A DNA stretch of 64,000 nt from Eikenella sp. GTDB lineage: Bacteria > Pseudomonadota > Gammaproteobacteria > Burkholderiales > Neisseriaceae. Within the stretch, counting starts at the first letter, position 1. Each line of letters starts with the position of its first letter. A program made the position numbers and the translations under genes. Of this stretch, positions 15,349 through 25,504 are shown in pieces. The notes below the pieces were generated by a model. The model searched no databases, was not told where the DNA came from, and saw only the letters and a list, made by a program, of their open reading frames with translations. Location of the stretch: NCBI GenBank assembly GCA_030528345.1, contig JAUMZB010000001.1, positions 54,140-118,139 on the forward strand. Direction: 5' to 3'.

Positions 15349-15567
15349 GGGCTGTCGGCCATTCGTCTCGTGGCGGTATTTGGGGTAACAATCCCCGCCT
15401 AAGGCGGCCATCCCGCGAGGAGACAAACGAAATGCCGGCAAAGTGCCCAATCTTGCTGTGCCGGCCGGTTTGACCGGCGCAGCGTGTCAAACCGCCTGCT
15501 TCGGGTTTGCCTGGTGGGCGTGCATTGTTCCTCAAAAAACCGCCGCACCAGTCAAATACCAACAGCC
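15346..15567. repeat. Core-hairpin repeat, copy C (TIR GGGGCTGTCGG)
   Basis: About 220 bases bounded by GGGGCTGTCGG and AACAGCC-type ends, with TA at the left edge. The interior, read on the minus strand, carries the shared module: GCGGTTTTTTGAGG, then AGCAAGATTGGGCAC, then CCAAATACCGCC. The module matches the copies at 41.7 and 54.1 kb, while the ends differ. It probably transposed as a non-autonomous element. Confidence 0.7.
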
Positions 15568-15801
15568 ATCAGGGTCTGTTGATATTTGGAACCGTTCATC
15601 ATCTCCGTTGCGGCGGTGTTTTCGCTTTGCCGATCCGTTTCGCTGCCCGCCACCGGCCACGTCTGCTGCGTTGCCCATGTTTGAAGGGAGTCCGAGCGTG
15701 CGCGCATTTCTGACGCTGCGGAAGCGGCCCGGTGCGGGAAGGCGGCGGGCGCGCAAATGTTTCCCGGGCAACGGCTGGTGTCAATTTTCCACCTTGATGT
15801 T
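15349..15801. other. Gene-free stretch made of two repeat copies
   Basis: Between the 150-aa gene and the asparaginase gene there is no convincing coding frame. The left half is repeat copy C. The right half begins with GGGTCTGTTGATATTTGG and contains GGCGGTGTTTTCG and ACGTCTGCTGCGTTGCCCA, relatives of the same core, with no visible right end. Short frames here are shadows of the GC-rich sequence. Confidence 0.7.
15572..15710. repeat. Core-hairpin repeat, copy D (one end only)
   Basis: It starts GGGTCTGTTGATATTTGG, the same type of end as at 38412, and faces the right end of copy C four bases away. The interior CCGTTGCGGCGGTGTTTTCG and CGTCTGCTGCGTTGCCCATG aligns with the 41.7-kb copy. No matching right end was found before the asparaginase stop, so the copy appears truncated; the end coordinate is approximate. 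Confidence 0.5.
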
Positions 15802-16746
15802 TCACAGTAAACCGAGTTGTTGCAGGGCTTGCCGCAGATCGGCTTTCTGCCAGCGGTTGGCGGCGGCCAGCATCATGAGGACGGTGGCGGTTTCGGTATT
15901 GCAGCGGCCGCCGGCTGTGGCGCCGGCGGCCGAGAGCGGGCTGCTTTGGGCATAGCTGCCGTCGGCGCGGCCGTGCGGCACCTGGCTGATGTTGAGCAGC
16001 AGGCGTTCTTCGGTGAAGCGGCGGACGGCGGCGAGCAGAGCTTCGTCGTCGGGTGCATTGCCGTGGCCGTAGCTGTGCAGCACGGCGGCCTGTTGCGGGA
16101 AGTGGCTGAGGTTGTGGGCAATCATGGTGCTGTTGCAGCCGGGTACCAGCCGGTGATGACCCACGCAGGCGTGGGGGTCAAACCGTTTCGGCAGCGGGTC
16201 GAGCGAAGCGGCCGGCCGGCCGGGCTGCCAGCTGCCGAAATGCGGGTTGTCGAAGCCGGCGGCGGTTTCGGTGCTGCATTTGCTGCTGCCGACGGCGGGA
16301 AAAAGTTGGCCGTTGAAGGCAATCAGGGTTTCGTGCACGTCGTGGCGCAGGAGGGCGGACACGGCGGTGTGCAGATTGTGGGGGGCGTCGCTGCCGGTTT
16401 GGCTGTAAGGCCGTTGCGAGCCGGTGAGGACGACGGGTTTGTGCCGGTTGTCGAAGGCGAGCGCCAGCAGGTTGGCGGTATAAGCCAGGGTATCGGTGCC
16501 GTGCAAGAGCAGGATGCCGTCGCAGTCGGGCAGGGCATGCCCGAGAATCTGCAGCCATTCGGCCCAGTGTGCGGGGGAGAGGGCGGCGCTGTCGATCAGC
16601 GGCCGGCAAACGTGCCAGTGGAAGCGGGCGCGGCGGCCGAAGGGTGTCAGGGCGGTTTCGACCAAGGCAGTGTCGGGGGCGAGGCCGCTTGGCGTTTGCC
16701 GCATGCCGATGGTGCCGCCGGTGTATAAAACGAAGATGCGTTTCAT
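15802..16746 (-). CDS. L-asparaginase
   Basis: A 314-residue asparaginase/glutaminase family enzyme hydrolysing asparagine to aspartate and ammonia. Both catalytic threonine motifs are present: Y-T-G-G-T-I-G-M at 8-15 and L-L-H-G-T-D-T-L-A-Y-T (about 86-96). It has no signal peptide, so it is more like the cytoplasmic type I (AnsA) form. Length is slightly short for the family. The upstream DUS hairpin separates it from the FKBP gene. Confidence 0.9.
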   Translation of the reverse strand: MKRIFVLYTGGTIGMRQTPSGLAPDTALVETALTPFGRRARFHWHVCRPLIDSAALSPAHWAEWLQILGHALPDCDGILLLHGTDTLAYTANLLALAFDNRHKPVVLTGSQRPYSQTGSDAPHNLHTAVSALLRHDVHETLIAFNGQLFPAVGSSKCSTETAAGFDNPHFGSWQPGRPAASLDPLPKRFDPHACVGHHRLVPGCNSTMIAHNLSHFPQQAAVLHSYGHGNAPDDEALLAAVRRFTEERLLLNISQVPHGRADGSYAQSSPLSAAGATAGGRCNTETATVLMMLAAANRWQKADLRQALQQLGLL

Positions 16747-16772
16747 GTCGGGGTTGCGGTATCGGTGAAGAA

Positions 16773-16804
16773 TCAGGCTACCTGAAAGTTTTCAGGTAGC
16801 CTGA
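16773..16804. terminator. DUS inverted-pair terminator
   Basis: A perfect 15-bp stem TCAGGCTACCTGAAA / TTTCAGGTAGCCTGA with a 2-nt loop, lying just after the FKBP stop and before the asparaginase start (both minus strand). Confidence 0.8.
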
Positions 16805-16819
16805 AGGGCGTGCGGCGGC

Positions 16820-17578
16820 TTATTGGCCGACTTTGAGCAGCTGTACGTCGAAGATCAATACGGAGTTGGGCGGAATGCCGGGGTTGCCCTGCTCGCCGTA
16901 GGCCAGTTCGGCGGGGATGTAGAAGGTGTATTCGCCGCCTTCTTTCATCAGCTGCAGGCCTTCGGTCCAGCCTTTGATGACTTGGTTGAGGGCGAAGCTG
17001 GCGGGCTGGCCGCGTTTGACGGAGCTGTCGAATACGGTGCCGTCGATCAGGCGGCCTTCGTAGTGGACGGTTACGGTGTCGGTGGCTTTGGGTTGCTTGC
17101 CGCTGCCTTCGGTTTTCACGCTGTACTGCAGGCCGGAGGCGGTGGTTTTTACGCCTTCTTTGGCTTTGTTTTCATTCAGGAAGGCTTGGCCTTTGGTCAC
17201 ATTGTCTTTGGCGGCTTCCTGTTGGCGGTTTTGCAGTTTGGCCATTTGGTCTTCTTGGAATTTCTGCATGATGGCCAGCGCTTCTTCTTCGGAGAACGCC
17301 ATCGGCTCGCTGGCCAGGGCGGCGTTCAGGCCGGTGATGAAGGCGTTTTGTTCCACTTCCAAGCCGTTTTTCTTCATTTCCTGAACGGAAGCGCCGATTT
17401 CGTAGCCCATCAGGTAGCTGGCTTTTTGTGCATCGGTATCCAAGCCGGCAGCGGGGGCGGCGGGAACTGAAGCTGCGGCGGGTGCGGAAGCGCCGGCGGG
17501 AACGGCGGTTTGCTGGTTGCAGGCGCTCAGGGCCAGCAGGGCGGCGGCCAACAGGCCGAGACGGGCGGTGTGTTTCAT
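16820..17578 (-). CDS. FKBP-type peptidyl-prolyl isomerase lipoprotein (FkpA/Mip-like)
   Basis: A 252-residue envelope chaperone. The signal peptide ends in lipobox L-S-A-C (C20), then a low-complexity A/P linker (about 22-47), an N-terminal dimerisation helix bundle (about 50-140, with Y-L-M-G-Y-E-I-G-A-S) and a C-terminal FKBP domain (about 150-250) with V-H-Y-E-G-R-L-I-D-G-T-V-F-D-S-S and A-Y-G-E-Q-G-N-P-G-I-P-P-N-S. It catalyses proline isomerisation in periplasmic or surface proteins, as Mip does in Neisseria. Confidence 0.93.
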   Translation of the reverse strand: MKHTARLGLLAAALLALSACNQQTAVPAGASAPAAASVPAAPAAGLDTDAQKASYLMGYEIGASVQEMKKNGLEVEQNAFITGLNAALASEPMAFSEEEALAIMQKFQEDQMAKLQNRQQEAAKDNVTKGQAFLNENKAKEGVKTTASGLQYSVKTEGSGKQPKATDTVTVHYEGRLIDGTVFDSSVKRGQPASFALNQVIKGWTEGLQLMKEGGEYTFYIPAELAYGEQGNPGIPPNSVLIFDVQLLKVGQ

Positions 17579-17795
17579 GAAATGTCCTGTAGAGGCTGGA
17601 ATGTAAAGAGCGCGATTACAGCACAGTTGCCGCAGCCTTTACAAACGCTTTTACTTGAATTAAAGCGGGCGGGCGGCCTTTCGGGCAGCCTCGGCGGAAG
17701 AAGGTGCGGGCTTGTCAAATGTCCGCCTTTGGTGCAAAGTACACGCCGTTTTGCCCTGTCTGTTTCTGCGATTGTGTTCACGAAAAACGCGTGCC

Positions 17796-18548
17796 ATGTC
17801 TGAATTTTCTTCCTGCCACCGCTTGGATACCCTGTTGAAGGTGGAAACGCCGGAGGCGGTGGACATCTATCTGCGGCCGGCATCCGTGTTTGCCCGCGCC
17901 CGCGCTTACGCGGTGGATTTGCTGATCCGCGCGGTGTGGTTTGTGGTTTCCACTTCTTTTATGGTTTCGCTGCTGGGAAGCAGCGGGGTGGGCGAAAAGA
18001 TGTTTGTCTTTCTGATGCTGTTGAATCTGTTTTTTGTGACCTGGCTGTATTCGGTGCTGTTCGAAGTGGTGTGGAACGGGCAGACGCCGGGCAAGAAAAT
18101 CTTCGGTTTGAAAGTGGTCAACGACAACGGCACCCACGTGAGCTGGTCGGCCTCGCTGCTGCGCAATCTGTTGCGCCTGTTTGACGCGCTGCCTTTTTTC
18201 TACGGCGTGGGCATGACGGTGGCGCTGGGCAATCCGCACGGCCGCCGCTTGGGCGATCTGCTGGCTTCCACCGTGGTGGTGTATGCCGACAAAACCCGCG
18301 GCAAAATCGAGCGCCTGGATTTGGGTGGGGTGGAAGCGGTGCCGCCGCCGGTGGCGCTGACCCGCGAGGAGCAGCAGGCGGTGCTCAGTTTTGTGGAGCG
18401 GCGTCGCTTCCTGACCCGTGCGCGCACCGAAGAGCTGGCGCAGATGATGACCCGGTCGATTTTCGGGCGCGAAGAGGCCGATGCCGAGCGCCTGCTGCTG
18501 GGTTTGGCTAAATACTATGCCGGTGAAGAAAGAAAGGATGCGGTGTGA
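17796..18548 (+). CDS. RDD family membrane protein
   Basis: A 250-residue inner-membrane protein. R-A-R-A-Y-A-V-D-L-L-I-R (about 28-39) is the R-D-D-like motif at the first membrane helix. F-E-V-V-W-N-G-Q-T-P-G-K-K-I-F-G-L-K-V-V (about 89-108) and G-R-R-L-G-D-L-L-A-S-T-V-V-V are the family hallmarks. The C-terminal 80 residues are cytoplasmic and charged. The start at M-S-E-F is chosen because the family begins there. First gene of a six-gene operon, with its stop overlapping the GTG of the next gene. Confidence 0.9.
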   Translation: MSEFSSCHRLDTLLKVETPEAVDIYLRPASVFARARAYAVDLLIRAVWFVVSTSFMVSLLGSSGVGEKMFVFLMLLNLFFVTWLYSVLFEVVWNGQTPGKKIFGLKVVNDNGTHVSWSASLLRNLLRLFDALPFFYGVGMTVALGNPHGRRLGDLLASTVVVYADKTRGKIERLDLGGVEAVPPPVALTREEQQAVLSFVERRRFLTRARTEELAQMMTRSIFGREEADAERLLLGLAKYYAGEERKDAV

Positions 18549-19537
18549 GACAGTTGTTTTTCGAAGAGCAGCACCGTTCGTTTTGGCAGGCTTTCGAGCA
18601 GGATTTGCAGCAGTTCGAGCGCAAAGGCGGCACGCAGCCGCCGACCAAAATCACCGCCTTTATGCGGGATTACCGCACCGTCTGCCACCATCTGGCGGTG
18701 GCGAACGACCGCCATTACTCCGGCGGCCTGACCGGCTATCTGCAGTATTTGTGCGAACGGGCGCACCAGGTTTTATACAGTAGCCGGAAAACCCCTCTGG
18801 CCGCGCGGTTTGCCGCTTTCGTGCGGCGCGATTTTCCGCGGGCGGTGCGGGCGGAGAAGAAGCTGGTGTGGCTGGCGCACGCTTTGTTTTATGTGCCGCT
18901 GCTGGCGGCGTTTCTGCTGGTGGCGTTTCTGCCCGAGAGCAGCGACAAAGTCGCCGGTTTGGGCGGCGGCGAAGGTTTGGCCGAAGCTTATGAAGAAATG
19001 CGCCAACAGTATGAAGACCGTACCAACCGCGAGGCGTGGCAAAACTGGGTGATGTTTGCCTATTATGTGTGGAACAACATCAGCATTGCCTTTCAAAGTT
19101 TCGGCAGCGGTATTTTGTTCGGTTTGGGCACGGTGTATGTGACGGTATTCAACGGCTGGGTAATCGGCGGGGCGATGGGCTATATGGTGCACCAGCCCGC
19201 CGGACCGGCCTTTTTTTCGTTTGTCGGCGCCCACGGCGCCTTTGAATTGACCGGTATTGTGCTGGCCGCCGCCGGCGGTTTGCGTTTGGGTGCAGCCTTG
19301 CTCAGGCCGCAAGGCCTGTCGCGCCGCGATGCCCTGCGCCTTCAGGGCAAACAGGCAGTAATGATGATGAACGGCGCGTTTCTGATGCTGTTTATTGCGG
19401 CCTTGATCGAAGGATTTTGGTCGCCGCTGACCAGTATTCCGATGTGGCTGAAATATGCGGCGGCGGCCGTGTTGTGGCTCTTGGTGTATGCCTATCTGCT
19501 GTTTGCCGGCCGCAAAGGGGCGGGAGGTGCGGCATGA
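18545..19537 (+). CDS. SpoIIM/DUF95 family membrane protein
   Basis: A 330-residue protein related to stage II sporulation protein M. The N-terminal 110 residues are helical and soluble (D-L-Q-Q-F-E, Y-R-T-V-C-H-H-L-A). Several membrane segments follow (about 118-138, 168-200, 208-235, 275-300), with the N-N-I-S-I-A-F-Q-S-F-G-S-G-I-L-F-G signature near 177. Starts with GTG. In non-sporulating proteobacteria this protein is a standard member of the MoxR-DUF58 membrane operon and does not imply sporulation. Confidence 0.9.
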   Translation: MRQLFFEEQHRSFWQAFEQDLQQFERKGGTQPPTKITAFMRDYRTVCHHLAVANDRHYSGGLTGYLQYLCERAHQVLYSSRKTPLAARFAAFVRRDFPRAVRAEKKLVWLAHALFYVPLLAAFLLVAFLPESSDKVAGLGGGEGLAEAYEEMRQQYEDRTNREAWQNWVMFAYYVWNNISIAFQSFGSGILFGLGTVYVTVFNGWVIGGAMGYMVHQPAGPAFFSFVGAHGAFELTGIVLAAAGGLRLGAALLRPQGLSRRDALRLQGKQAVMMMNGAFLMLFIAALIEGFWSPLTSIPMWLKYAAAAVLWLLVYAYLLFAGRKGAGGAA

Positions 19538-21075
19538 ATATTTGGGAAGCCCGTCTCAATTTCCGCCCGCGCAGCAATTGGGAAGCCTTGGATTTGGGCG
19601 CGCGCCTGTTTCAGGAACGCCCGTTTCTGTATATGGGTTTGTGGGCCACCTTTTCGCTGCCGCTTTATCTGGTGCTGACGGCCGTGTTGTGGCAAAACCC
19701 GTTCCTGGCCGGTGTGCTGATTTGGTGGCTGAAGCCGCTGTTCGAAGGGCCGATTTTGGCCGTGATGTCGCAGCAGGTGTTTGAGGTGCCGCCTGCTTAC
19801 CGCGAATGCGTGCGTTTGGGGTGGAAACGGCTGTTCCGCCCGCGCCTGTTGGGCGATCTGACTTGGCGGCGGCTCAGTTTCCGCCGCACGCTGGTGTTGC
19901 CGGTGACCATGCTGGAGGGCTTGAGCGGCAAGGCGCACCAGCGGCGCTGCAACGAATTGTCGCGCCAGAGCGGGGCGTCTGCGGCCTGGTTGGGCTTTTT
20001 CGGCATCCATTTCGAAATGATTGTCGCCTACGGATTGTTGGTGGCGGTGTTTTGGCTGTGGTTCGACAACCCGGCCGAAAACGTGGTGGGTCATCCTTTC
20101 AGCAATTTGCGCGCCATGGCCACTTTGGATCGGCTCGGTTGGATGTTCGACCAGGGCGAGGGTCTGATATTCGCGCATGTGTTGAATGCGGCTTATGCCT
20201 TATTGCTTTGCTTTTGGGGTCCCTTGTTTACCGCTTGCGGATTCACCCTGTATCTGAATACCCGTACCCGCGCCGAAGGCTGGGACATCCGCTTGGCGGC
20301 GCGCAAAATCCAAGAGCGGCTGGCCGGCTCGCGTTCGGCTTTGTGGGGCGTGTTGCTGGCGGCGGTGTTGGGCGTCGGCTTTTCAGGTAGCCTGGAAGCG
20401 AAAAACCTGCCCGACCGGCAGCGGGTGGAGCAGGTACGCGAGCAGGTGTTGAACCGGCCGCCGTTTCCGCATATCGGCGAGGAAACCGAATATTGCTGGC
20501 GCAGTTGCGATAAAAGCAGCGGCCGTGCGCCGTCTTGGTCTTGGGACAAGCAACCGGGCCGGCAAGCACCGGTCTGGTTTAATGCGGTGATGTATGCCCT
20601 GGTGGGGTTGCTGTTGGCCGTGGTGCTGTGGTTGCTGCTGCGCTGGTATCGCGAAAACGGCGGTTTCTATCGGCACGGCGGCGAGGAAGTGCCGGAAACC
20701 CTGTTCGGCATGAAGATTACGCCGGAAAGCCTGCCGGACGATGTGGCTGCGGCGGTGTCGGCCGAATACGAGCGCGACCCGCGTGCGGCGCTGAGTCTGC
20801 TGTATCGCGCCAGCCTCTCCCAAGTGGGCCACCGTTACGGCCTGCCGCTGCGGGCCAGCGACACCGAAGGCCAGGTGCTCAAAAGGGTGCGCCAGCGCCA
20901 GCCGCAGTTGTTGGATTATTGGCGGCTGCTCACCGACAACTGGGTGGCCTTGGCTTACGCCCACCGCCAGCCGCCGCGCGAAACCGTGCACGAATTGTGC
21001 CGGCGATACCGTGCGGTATTTGAGCGGGTGCCGCTTTCAGGTAGCCTGCCGGCGGCGGGGAAGGGGGGCGTATGA
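19534..21075 (+). CDS. DUF4129 domain membrane protein
   Basis: A 513-residue protein starting at the ATG that overlaps the upstream stop (ATGA). The N-terminal half has several membrane segments (about 35-75, 160-185, 225-250, 285-300). A periplasmic stretch with Y-C-W-R-S-C follows, one more helix (about 350-372), then a cytoplasmic C-terminal DUF4129 part with P-R-A-A-L-S-L-L-Y-R-A-S-L (about 410-425). DUF4129 is thought to relate to transglutaminase-linked exopolymer or envelope functions. A DUS lies in frame at 20383-20396. Confidence 0.85.
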   Translation: MNIWEARLNFRPRSNWEALDLGARLFQERPFLYMGLWATFSLPLYLVLTAVLWQNPFLAGVLIWWLKPLFEGPILAVMSQQVFEVPPAYRECVRLGWKRLFRPRLLGDLTWRRLSFRRTLVLPVTMLEGLSGKAHQRRCNELSRQSGASAAWLGFFGIHFEMIVAYGLLVAVFWLWFDNPAENVVGHPFSNLRAMATLDRLGWMFDQGEGLIFAHVLNAAYALLLCFWGPLFTACGFTLYLNTRTRAEGWDIRLAARKIQERLAGSRSALWGVLLAAVLGVGFSGSLEAKNLPDRQRVEQVREQVLNRPPFPHIGEETEYCWRSCDKSSGRAPSWSWDKQPGRQAPVWFNAVMYALVGLLLAVVLWLLLRWYRENGGFYRHGGEEVPETLFGMKITPESLPDDVAAAVSAEYERDPRAALSLLYRASLSQVGHRYGLPLRASDTEGQVLKRVRQRQPQLLDYWRLLTDNWVALAYAHRQPPRETVHELCRRYRAVFERVPLSGSLPAAGKGGV

Positions 21076-22421
21076 GCCGGGCCAAAAAAATAGGATGGGG
21101 GCTGTTGTTGGCCTTGCTGGCCGGCGCGGCGCTGGTGGCGGCCAATCTGGTTTCCGAAAGCCGGCGCGACTGGCAGGAAATGGATCGGCAGGTAGCGGTG
21201 AAAGACGGCTCGTTTTACGGCCTCAAGCGGCTGCTGCAGGGCTATGATTCCAAGCTGGAGGTGGAGTCGGCTAGGGTGCTGACCGGCTGGAGCAAAGCCT
21301 ACGGCGAAAACCAGCTGATGGTGGTGGCGCAGCACGATTTGGGCACCCGGCAAGATGCGCAAGACCTGCTGGCTTGGGTGGCGCGCGGCAACCATGTGGT
21401 ATTGAGTCTGCACAGCTACGAAACCGATACCGAGGATGCCGACCATTTCGCCCGCGTGCTGACCGACAGCCTGCGCGTGAAAGCGGAGGCGGGACAGGAG
21501 CTGCAAAAGGAAGACAGCGACAAGCAGCGGGTGGCGATCGAGCCGGCCTGCCGTGCGGACATGCAGCGGCGCATCGAGGCCGCCCGCGCAGTGGCGCGCG
21601 AGCCGATGGATGGGCAAACCCAGCGCCACGAAATCCGCTCCTGCAGTTTCCGCCTCAACCGCATCCGCCTGCCCGAGGGCGGCACGCTGCACGTTTTGCC
21701 GAGTGATAACGATTGGGACCGCACCCGCTATGTGCCGCAGCAAAACAGTTCGGTTTGGTTTCAGGGGCAGTCGCAAAACGGCTCGCAGCTGGTGGCCTTG
21801 CGCCACGGCAACGGCAGCGTGGTGTTGAGCAGCCGCTTGGATTGGCTGGAAAACCCGCAAGTGCCGATGTGGGACGAAGCCAGCCTCAATCTCTACGACC
21901 ATGCCTATCTGGCCGCTTATCTGGCGGCAGACAGGGAAAAAGTGTGGCTGGTGCAGCGTTTGCGCAGCGCCGAGCCGCCGCTGCACCAGCCGATGTGGTG
22001 GAAGCTGTTGGCAGCGCAGCCGGCGGCGGTCTTACTGTTGCTGCTGACGGGCGGCGTGCTGTTGTGGCGGATTGCGGCCCGCGTCGGCGTGGTGCGCATC
22101 CTGCCGCCGGCGCCGGAACGCTATCTGAACCAGCACCTCTTGGCGCAGGGCCGCTTCCTCAACCGCCATTTGTCGCGCGAGGCGATTTTGAAAGATTTGC
22201 AGCGCGAGTTGCTGACCCAGCTTCACCGCCGCCATCCCGGTTGGCAGAACATGCCGCTGCACGGCCAAGTGGCGCTGGTGTGCCGTCAAACCCAGCTGCC
22301 GCCGAAAGTGGTGGAGCCGTGGCTGAAGAAACTGCCCGACAATATCGGCCGTGCCGAATGGCTGGCCATGCTCGACAGCCACCAGCGGATGACGCGCCAT
22401 ATGCAGCGGTCTTGGTATTGA
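21072..22421 (+). CDS. DUF4350 domain protein
   Basis: A 449-residue protein anchored by an N-terminal helix (about 6-24), a large soluble domain of GATase-like fold (about 30-290) and a second membrane segment (about 305-325), then a cytoplasmic tail. The L-K-R-L-L (about 51) and L-S-S-R-L-D-W-L-E-N-P (about 250) stretches are typical of DUF4350. Start codon overlaps the DUF4129 stop (ATGA). It always travels with MoxR and DUF58 partners; its molecular role is not established. Confidence 0.82.
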   Translation: MSRAKKIGWGLLLALLAGAALVAANLVSESRRDWQEMDRQVAVKDGSFYGLKRLLQGYDSKLEVESARVLTGWSKAYGENQLMVVAQHDLGTRQDAQDLLAWVARGNHVVLSLHSYETDTEDADHFARVLTDSLRVKAEAGQELQKEDSDKQRVAIEPACRADMQRRIEAARAVAREPMDGQTQRHEIRSCSFRLNRIRLPEGGTLHVLPSDNDWDRTRYVPQQNSSVWFQGQSQNGSQLVALRHGNGSVVLSSRLDWLENPQVPMWDEASLNLYDHAYLAAYLAADREKVWLVQRLRSAEPPLHQPMWWKLLAAQPAAVLLLLLTGGVLLWRIAARVGVVRILPPAPERYLNQHLLAQGRFLNRHLSREAILKDLQRELLTQLHRRHPGWQNMPLHGQVALVCRQTQLPPKVVEPWLKKLPDNIGRAEWLAMLDSHQRMTRHMQRSWY

Positions 22422-22433
22422 CGGGCGGGTAAC

Positions 22434-22466
22434 GCTTTTCAGGTAGCCCGCAGGCTACCTGAAAGC
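22434..22466. terminator. DUS inverted pair inside the MoxR operon
   Basis: GCTTTTCAGGTAGCC and CAGGCTACCTGAAAGC nearly pair over the 95-base gap between the DUF4350 and moxR genes. It may attenuate transcription into moxR; no separate promoter is obvious in the remaining gap. Confidence 0.6.
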
Positions 22467-22515
22467 CTGCCCCCGTGATGAATATGATGATTGGATTTTC
22501 AAAAAGGATGACTCG

Positions 22516-23520
<1,005 letters not shown>

Positions 23521-23529
23521 GGCTTGCCG

Positions 23530-24885
23530 ATGAGACCTTCCAAACTGCTGGTGGCGCTGGCGGCCGCCTTGGCGGCGGTGGCCGTGGCCGGCGTGATCAT
23601 AGGCTACCTGAACAAAGAGGCGGCCGGTTGGCTGGCTCGGGTCTGCGGCATCGGCGGCGGGCTGCTGGTGCTGGCTGCGTTGGGCGATGCCTTTATGGGC
23701 CGCCGCCATCCCGCGCCCGTGATCGAGCGTCAGCTGCCGCATCAGTTTATCCAAGGCCGGGCCCACGCGGTGGAAATCAGCTTCATCCCGCCGGAAAAAG
23801 GGCTGTGGCGGCGGCCGCAAAACCTGCTGCTGGCGGATCTGTTTCCGCCCGATTGGGACACCGATACGCCCGAGATGGTGTTGGACACCCTGCCCGGCCG
23901 CATCAGCACCGTGCGTTACCATCTCACCCCGCGCCGGCGCGGCCATGCCGTTTTTCAGGGCGTGGAGTATTGGCTGAACAGCCCTTTGGGTTTGTGGCAG
24001 CGCAAATACCGCCGGCGGGCGGCCGATCCGGCATCGGAAAAAGCCGATGTACTGCCTGATTTCAGCCGCATTCTCGGCGCCGATTTGATCGGCCTGCAGC
24101 GTTGGCTGAATCTGGTGGGGGTGAAAAAACTGCCGCGCCGCGGCCTGGGGCAGGACTTCCACCAGCTGCGCGACTACCAGGACGGCGACGACATCCGCAA
24201 CATCGACTGGAAAGCCACCTCCCGCATGAGCCGGCCGATTGTGCGCACTTATCAGGACGAGCAAGACCAGCAGTTGATTTTCCTGCTCGACTGCGGCCGC
24301 AATATGCGCCTGCAGATGGAAGGCAAGAGCCATTTCGACCACGCCCTGCAGGCCATGCTGCTGCTTTCCTACACCGCCCTGAAGCACGGCGATGCGGTCG
24401 GCCTGCTCACTTTTGCCCATCCCGACGCCCGTTTCGTGCCGCCGCACAAAGGCGTGGAACAACTGGGGCGGCTGGTGCAGGGCGTGTTCGACATCGAGCC
24501 TTCCCAGCAGGCGGCCGATTTTGAAAGCGCGGTCAACCTTTTGCTGCAAAAGCAGAAACGCCGCGCCCTGGTGGTGGTGCTCTCCCACCTCAACCACGAC
24601 GACGACCGCCATCTGCTGCAGCACATCCAACGCCTGCGCAAACACCATATGGTGCTGTTCGGCGGTCTGCGCCCGCAGGCACCGGAAATCGTGCGCCGCG
24701 CGCCGGTGCGCACCGAGGAAGAAGCTTTGTCTTATTTGGGCGCCCTGCAGTATGAGCGGCACACGGCCGAGGCCATCCGCAAATTCGATGTCGCCCGCAT
24801 CCATGCCGTGCATGTGCTGCCCAGCCAGTTGAGCACCGAGCTGATCAACCGCTATCTGCAGCTGAAACGGCGTCAGGCGTGGTAG
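23530..24885 (+). CDS. DUF58 domain protein
   Basis: A 451-residue protein with two N-terminal membrane segments (about 6-28 and 38-54), a beta-rich middle (about 60-200) and a DUF58 region (about 205-260) with G-L-G-Q-D-F-H-Q-L-R-D-Y-Q-D-G-D-D-I-R-N-I-D-W-K. A von Willebrand-A-like domain follows (L-L-D-C-G-R-N-M-R near 255). I use the ATG at M-R-P-S because TAAGG lies just upstream; a TTG two codons earlier is possible. Last gene of the operon, partner of MoxR. Confidence 0.9.
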   Translation: MRPSKLLVALAAALAAVAVAGVIIGYLNKEAAGWLARVCGIGGGLLVLAALGDAFMGRRHPAPVIERQLPHQFIQGRAHAVEISFIPPEKGLWRRPQNLLLADLFPPDWDTDTPEMVLDTLPGRISTVRYHLTPRRRGHAVFQGVEYWLNSPLGLWQRKYRRRAADPASEKADVLPDFSRILGADLIGLQRWLNLVGVKKLPRRGLGQDFHQLRDYQDGDDIRNIDWKATSRMSRPIVRTYQDEQDQQLIFLLDCGRNMRLQMEGKSHFDHALQAMLLLSYTALKHGDAVGLLTFAHPDARFVPPHKGVEQLGRLVQGVFDIEPSQQAADFESAVNLLLQKQKRRALVVVLSHLNHDDDRHLLQHIQRLRKHHMVLFGGLRPQAPEIVRRAPVRTEEEALSYLGALQYERHTAEAIRKFDVARIHAVHVLPSQLSTELINRYLQLKRRQAW

Positions 24886-24914
24886 CCATCCGGGGGATAG
24901 GGCCGGACAGGGAA

Positions 24915-24951
24915 AACCGCTTATCTGAAGCTGTCAGATAAGCGGTTTTTT
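24915..24951. terminator. Bidirectional terminator between DUF58 gene and erpA
   Basis: A perfect 14-bp stem (AACCGCTTATCTGA / TCAGATAAGCGGTT, 5-nt loop) followed by six T's on the plus strand, with A's on the other side for the convergent erpA transcript. Confidence 0.92.
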
Positions 24952-24961
24952 CGGGCCGGTA

Positions 24962-25306
24962 TCAAACCGAGAAAGACGAGCCGCAGCCGCAGGTGGTGGT
25001 GGCATTGGGGTTGCGGATGACGAATTGCGAGCCGTGCAGGCTTTCGGTGTAGTCGATTTCCGCGCCAACCAGATATTGGTAGCTCATGGGGTCGATCAGA
25101 AAGACCAGGCCGTTTTTCTCGATTTGGAAGTCGTCGTCATTGGTGATTTCGTCGAAAGTGAAACCGTATTGGAAACCCGAACAGCCGCCGCCGTTCACAA
25201 AAACGCGCAGTTTCAAATCGGGATTGTTTTCTTCCGCAATCAAATCGGCCACTTTGGTGCAGCAGCTTTCGGTAAAGATGATGGGGCTGTCGTCTGGGGT
25301 GGACAT
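24962..25306 (-). CDS. erpA: Iron-sulfur cluster insertion protein ErpA
   Basis: A 114-residue A-type Fe-S carrier. The three ligand cysteines are present: G-G-G-C-S-G-F-Q-Y near residue 42 and the C-terminal T-C-G-C-G-S-S-F. ErpA passes [4Fe-4S] clusters to apoproteins, including isoprenoid-pathway enzymes; LipA, encoded in this window, is another Fe-S enzyme of this kind. Full length. A run of 2-3 G's precedes the ATG. Confidence 0.95.
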   Translation of the reverse strand: MSTPDDSPIIFTESCCTKVADLIAEENNPDLKLRVFVNGGGCSGFQYGFTFDEITNDDDFQIEKNGLVFLIDPMSYQYLVGAEIDYTESLHGSQFVIRNPNATTTCGCGSSFSV

Positions 25307-25442
25307 GGGGATTCCTTTTCAGTGTGTGGGTGCAGAATTGTCGCCCAAACCGGAGGCGGGGGCAAGTCTGCGGGGATGCCGGCCAGATAAGGGCGGTTTG
25401 TGTTTCTTAAAGGGGCTTGCCGTCGGTGGTGTTAAAGCTTGA

Positions 25443-25486
25443 AACAGGCTACCTGAAAGCGGGATCGGGCTTTCAGGTAGCCTGTT
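25443..25486. terminator. DUS inverted-pair terminator after nusB
   Basis: AACAGGCTACCTGAAAGC and its reverse complement with an 8-base loop, 18-bp stem, lying just beyond the nusB stop on the minus strand. Confidence 0.82.
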
Positions 25487-25504
25487 GTTGCGTTGGATGG
25501 TTTT

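Noticed and set aside
18545..19537. SpoIIM-like gene as a sign of sporulation
   Set aside because: The SpoIIM/DUF95 family is common in non-sporulating proteobacteria in exactly this MoxR-DUF58 operon.
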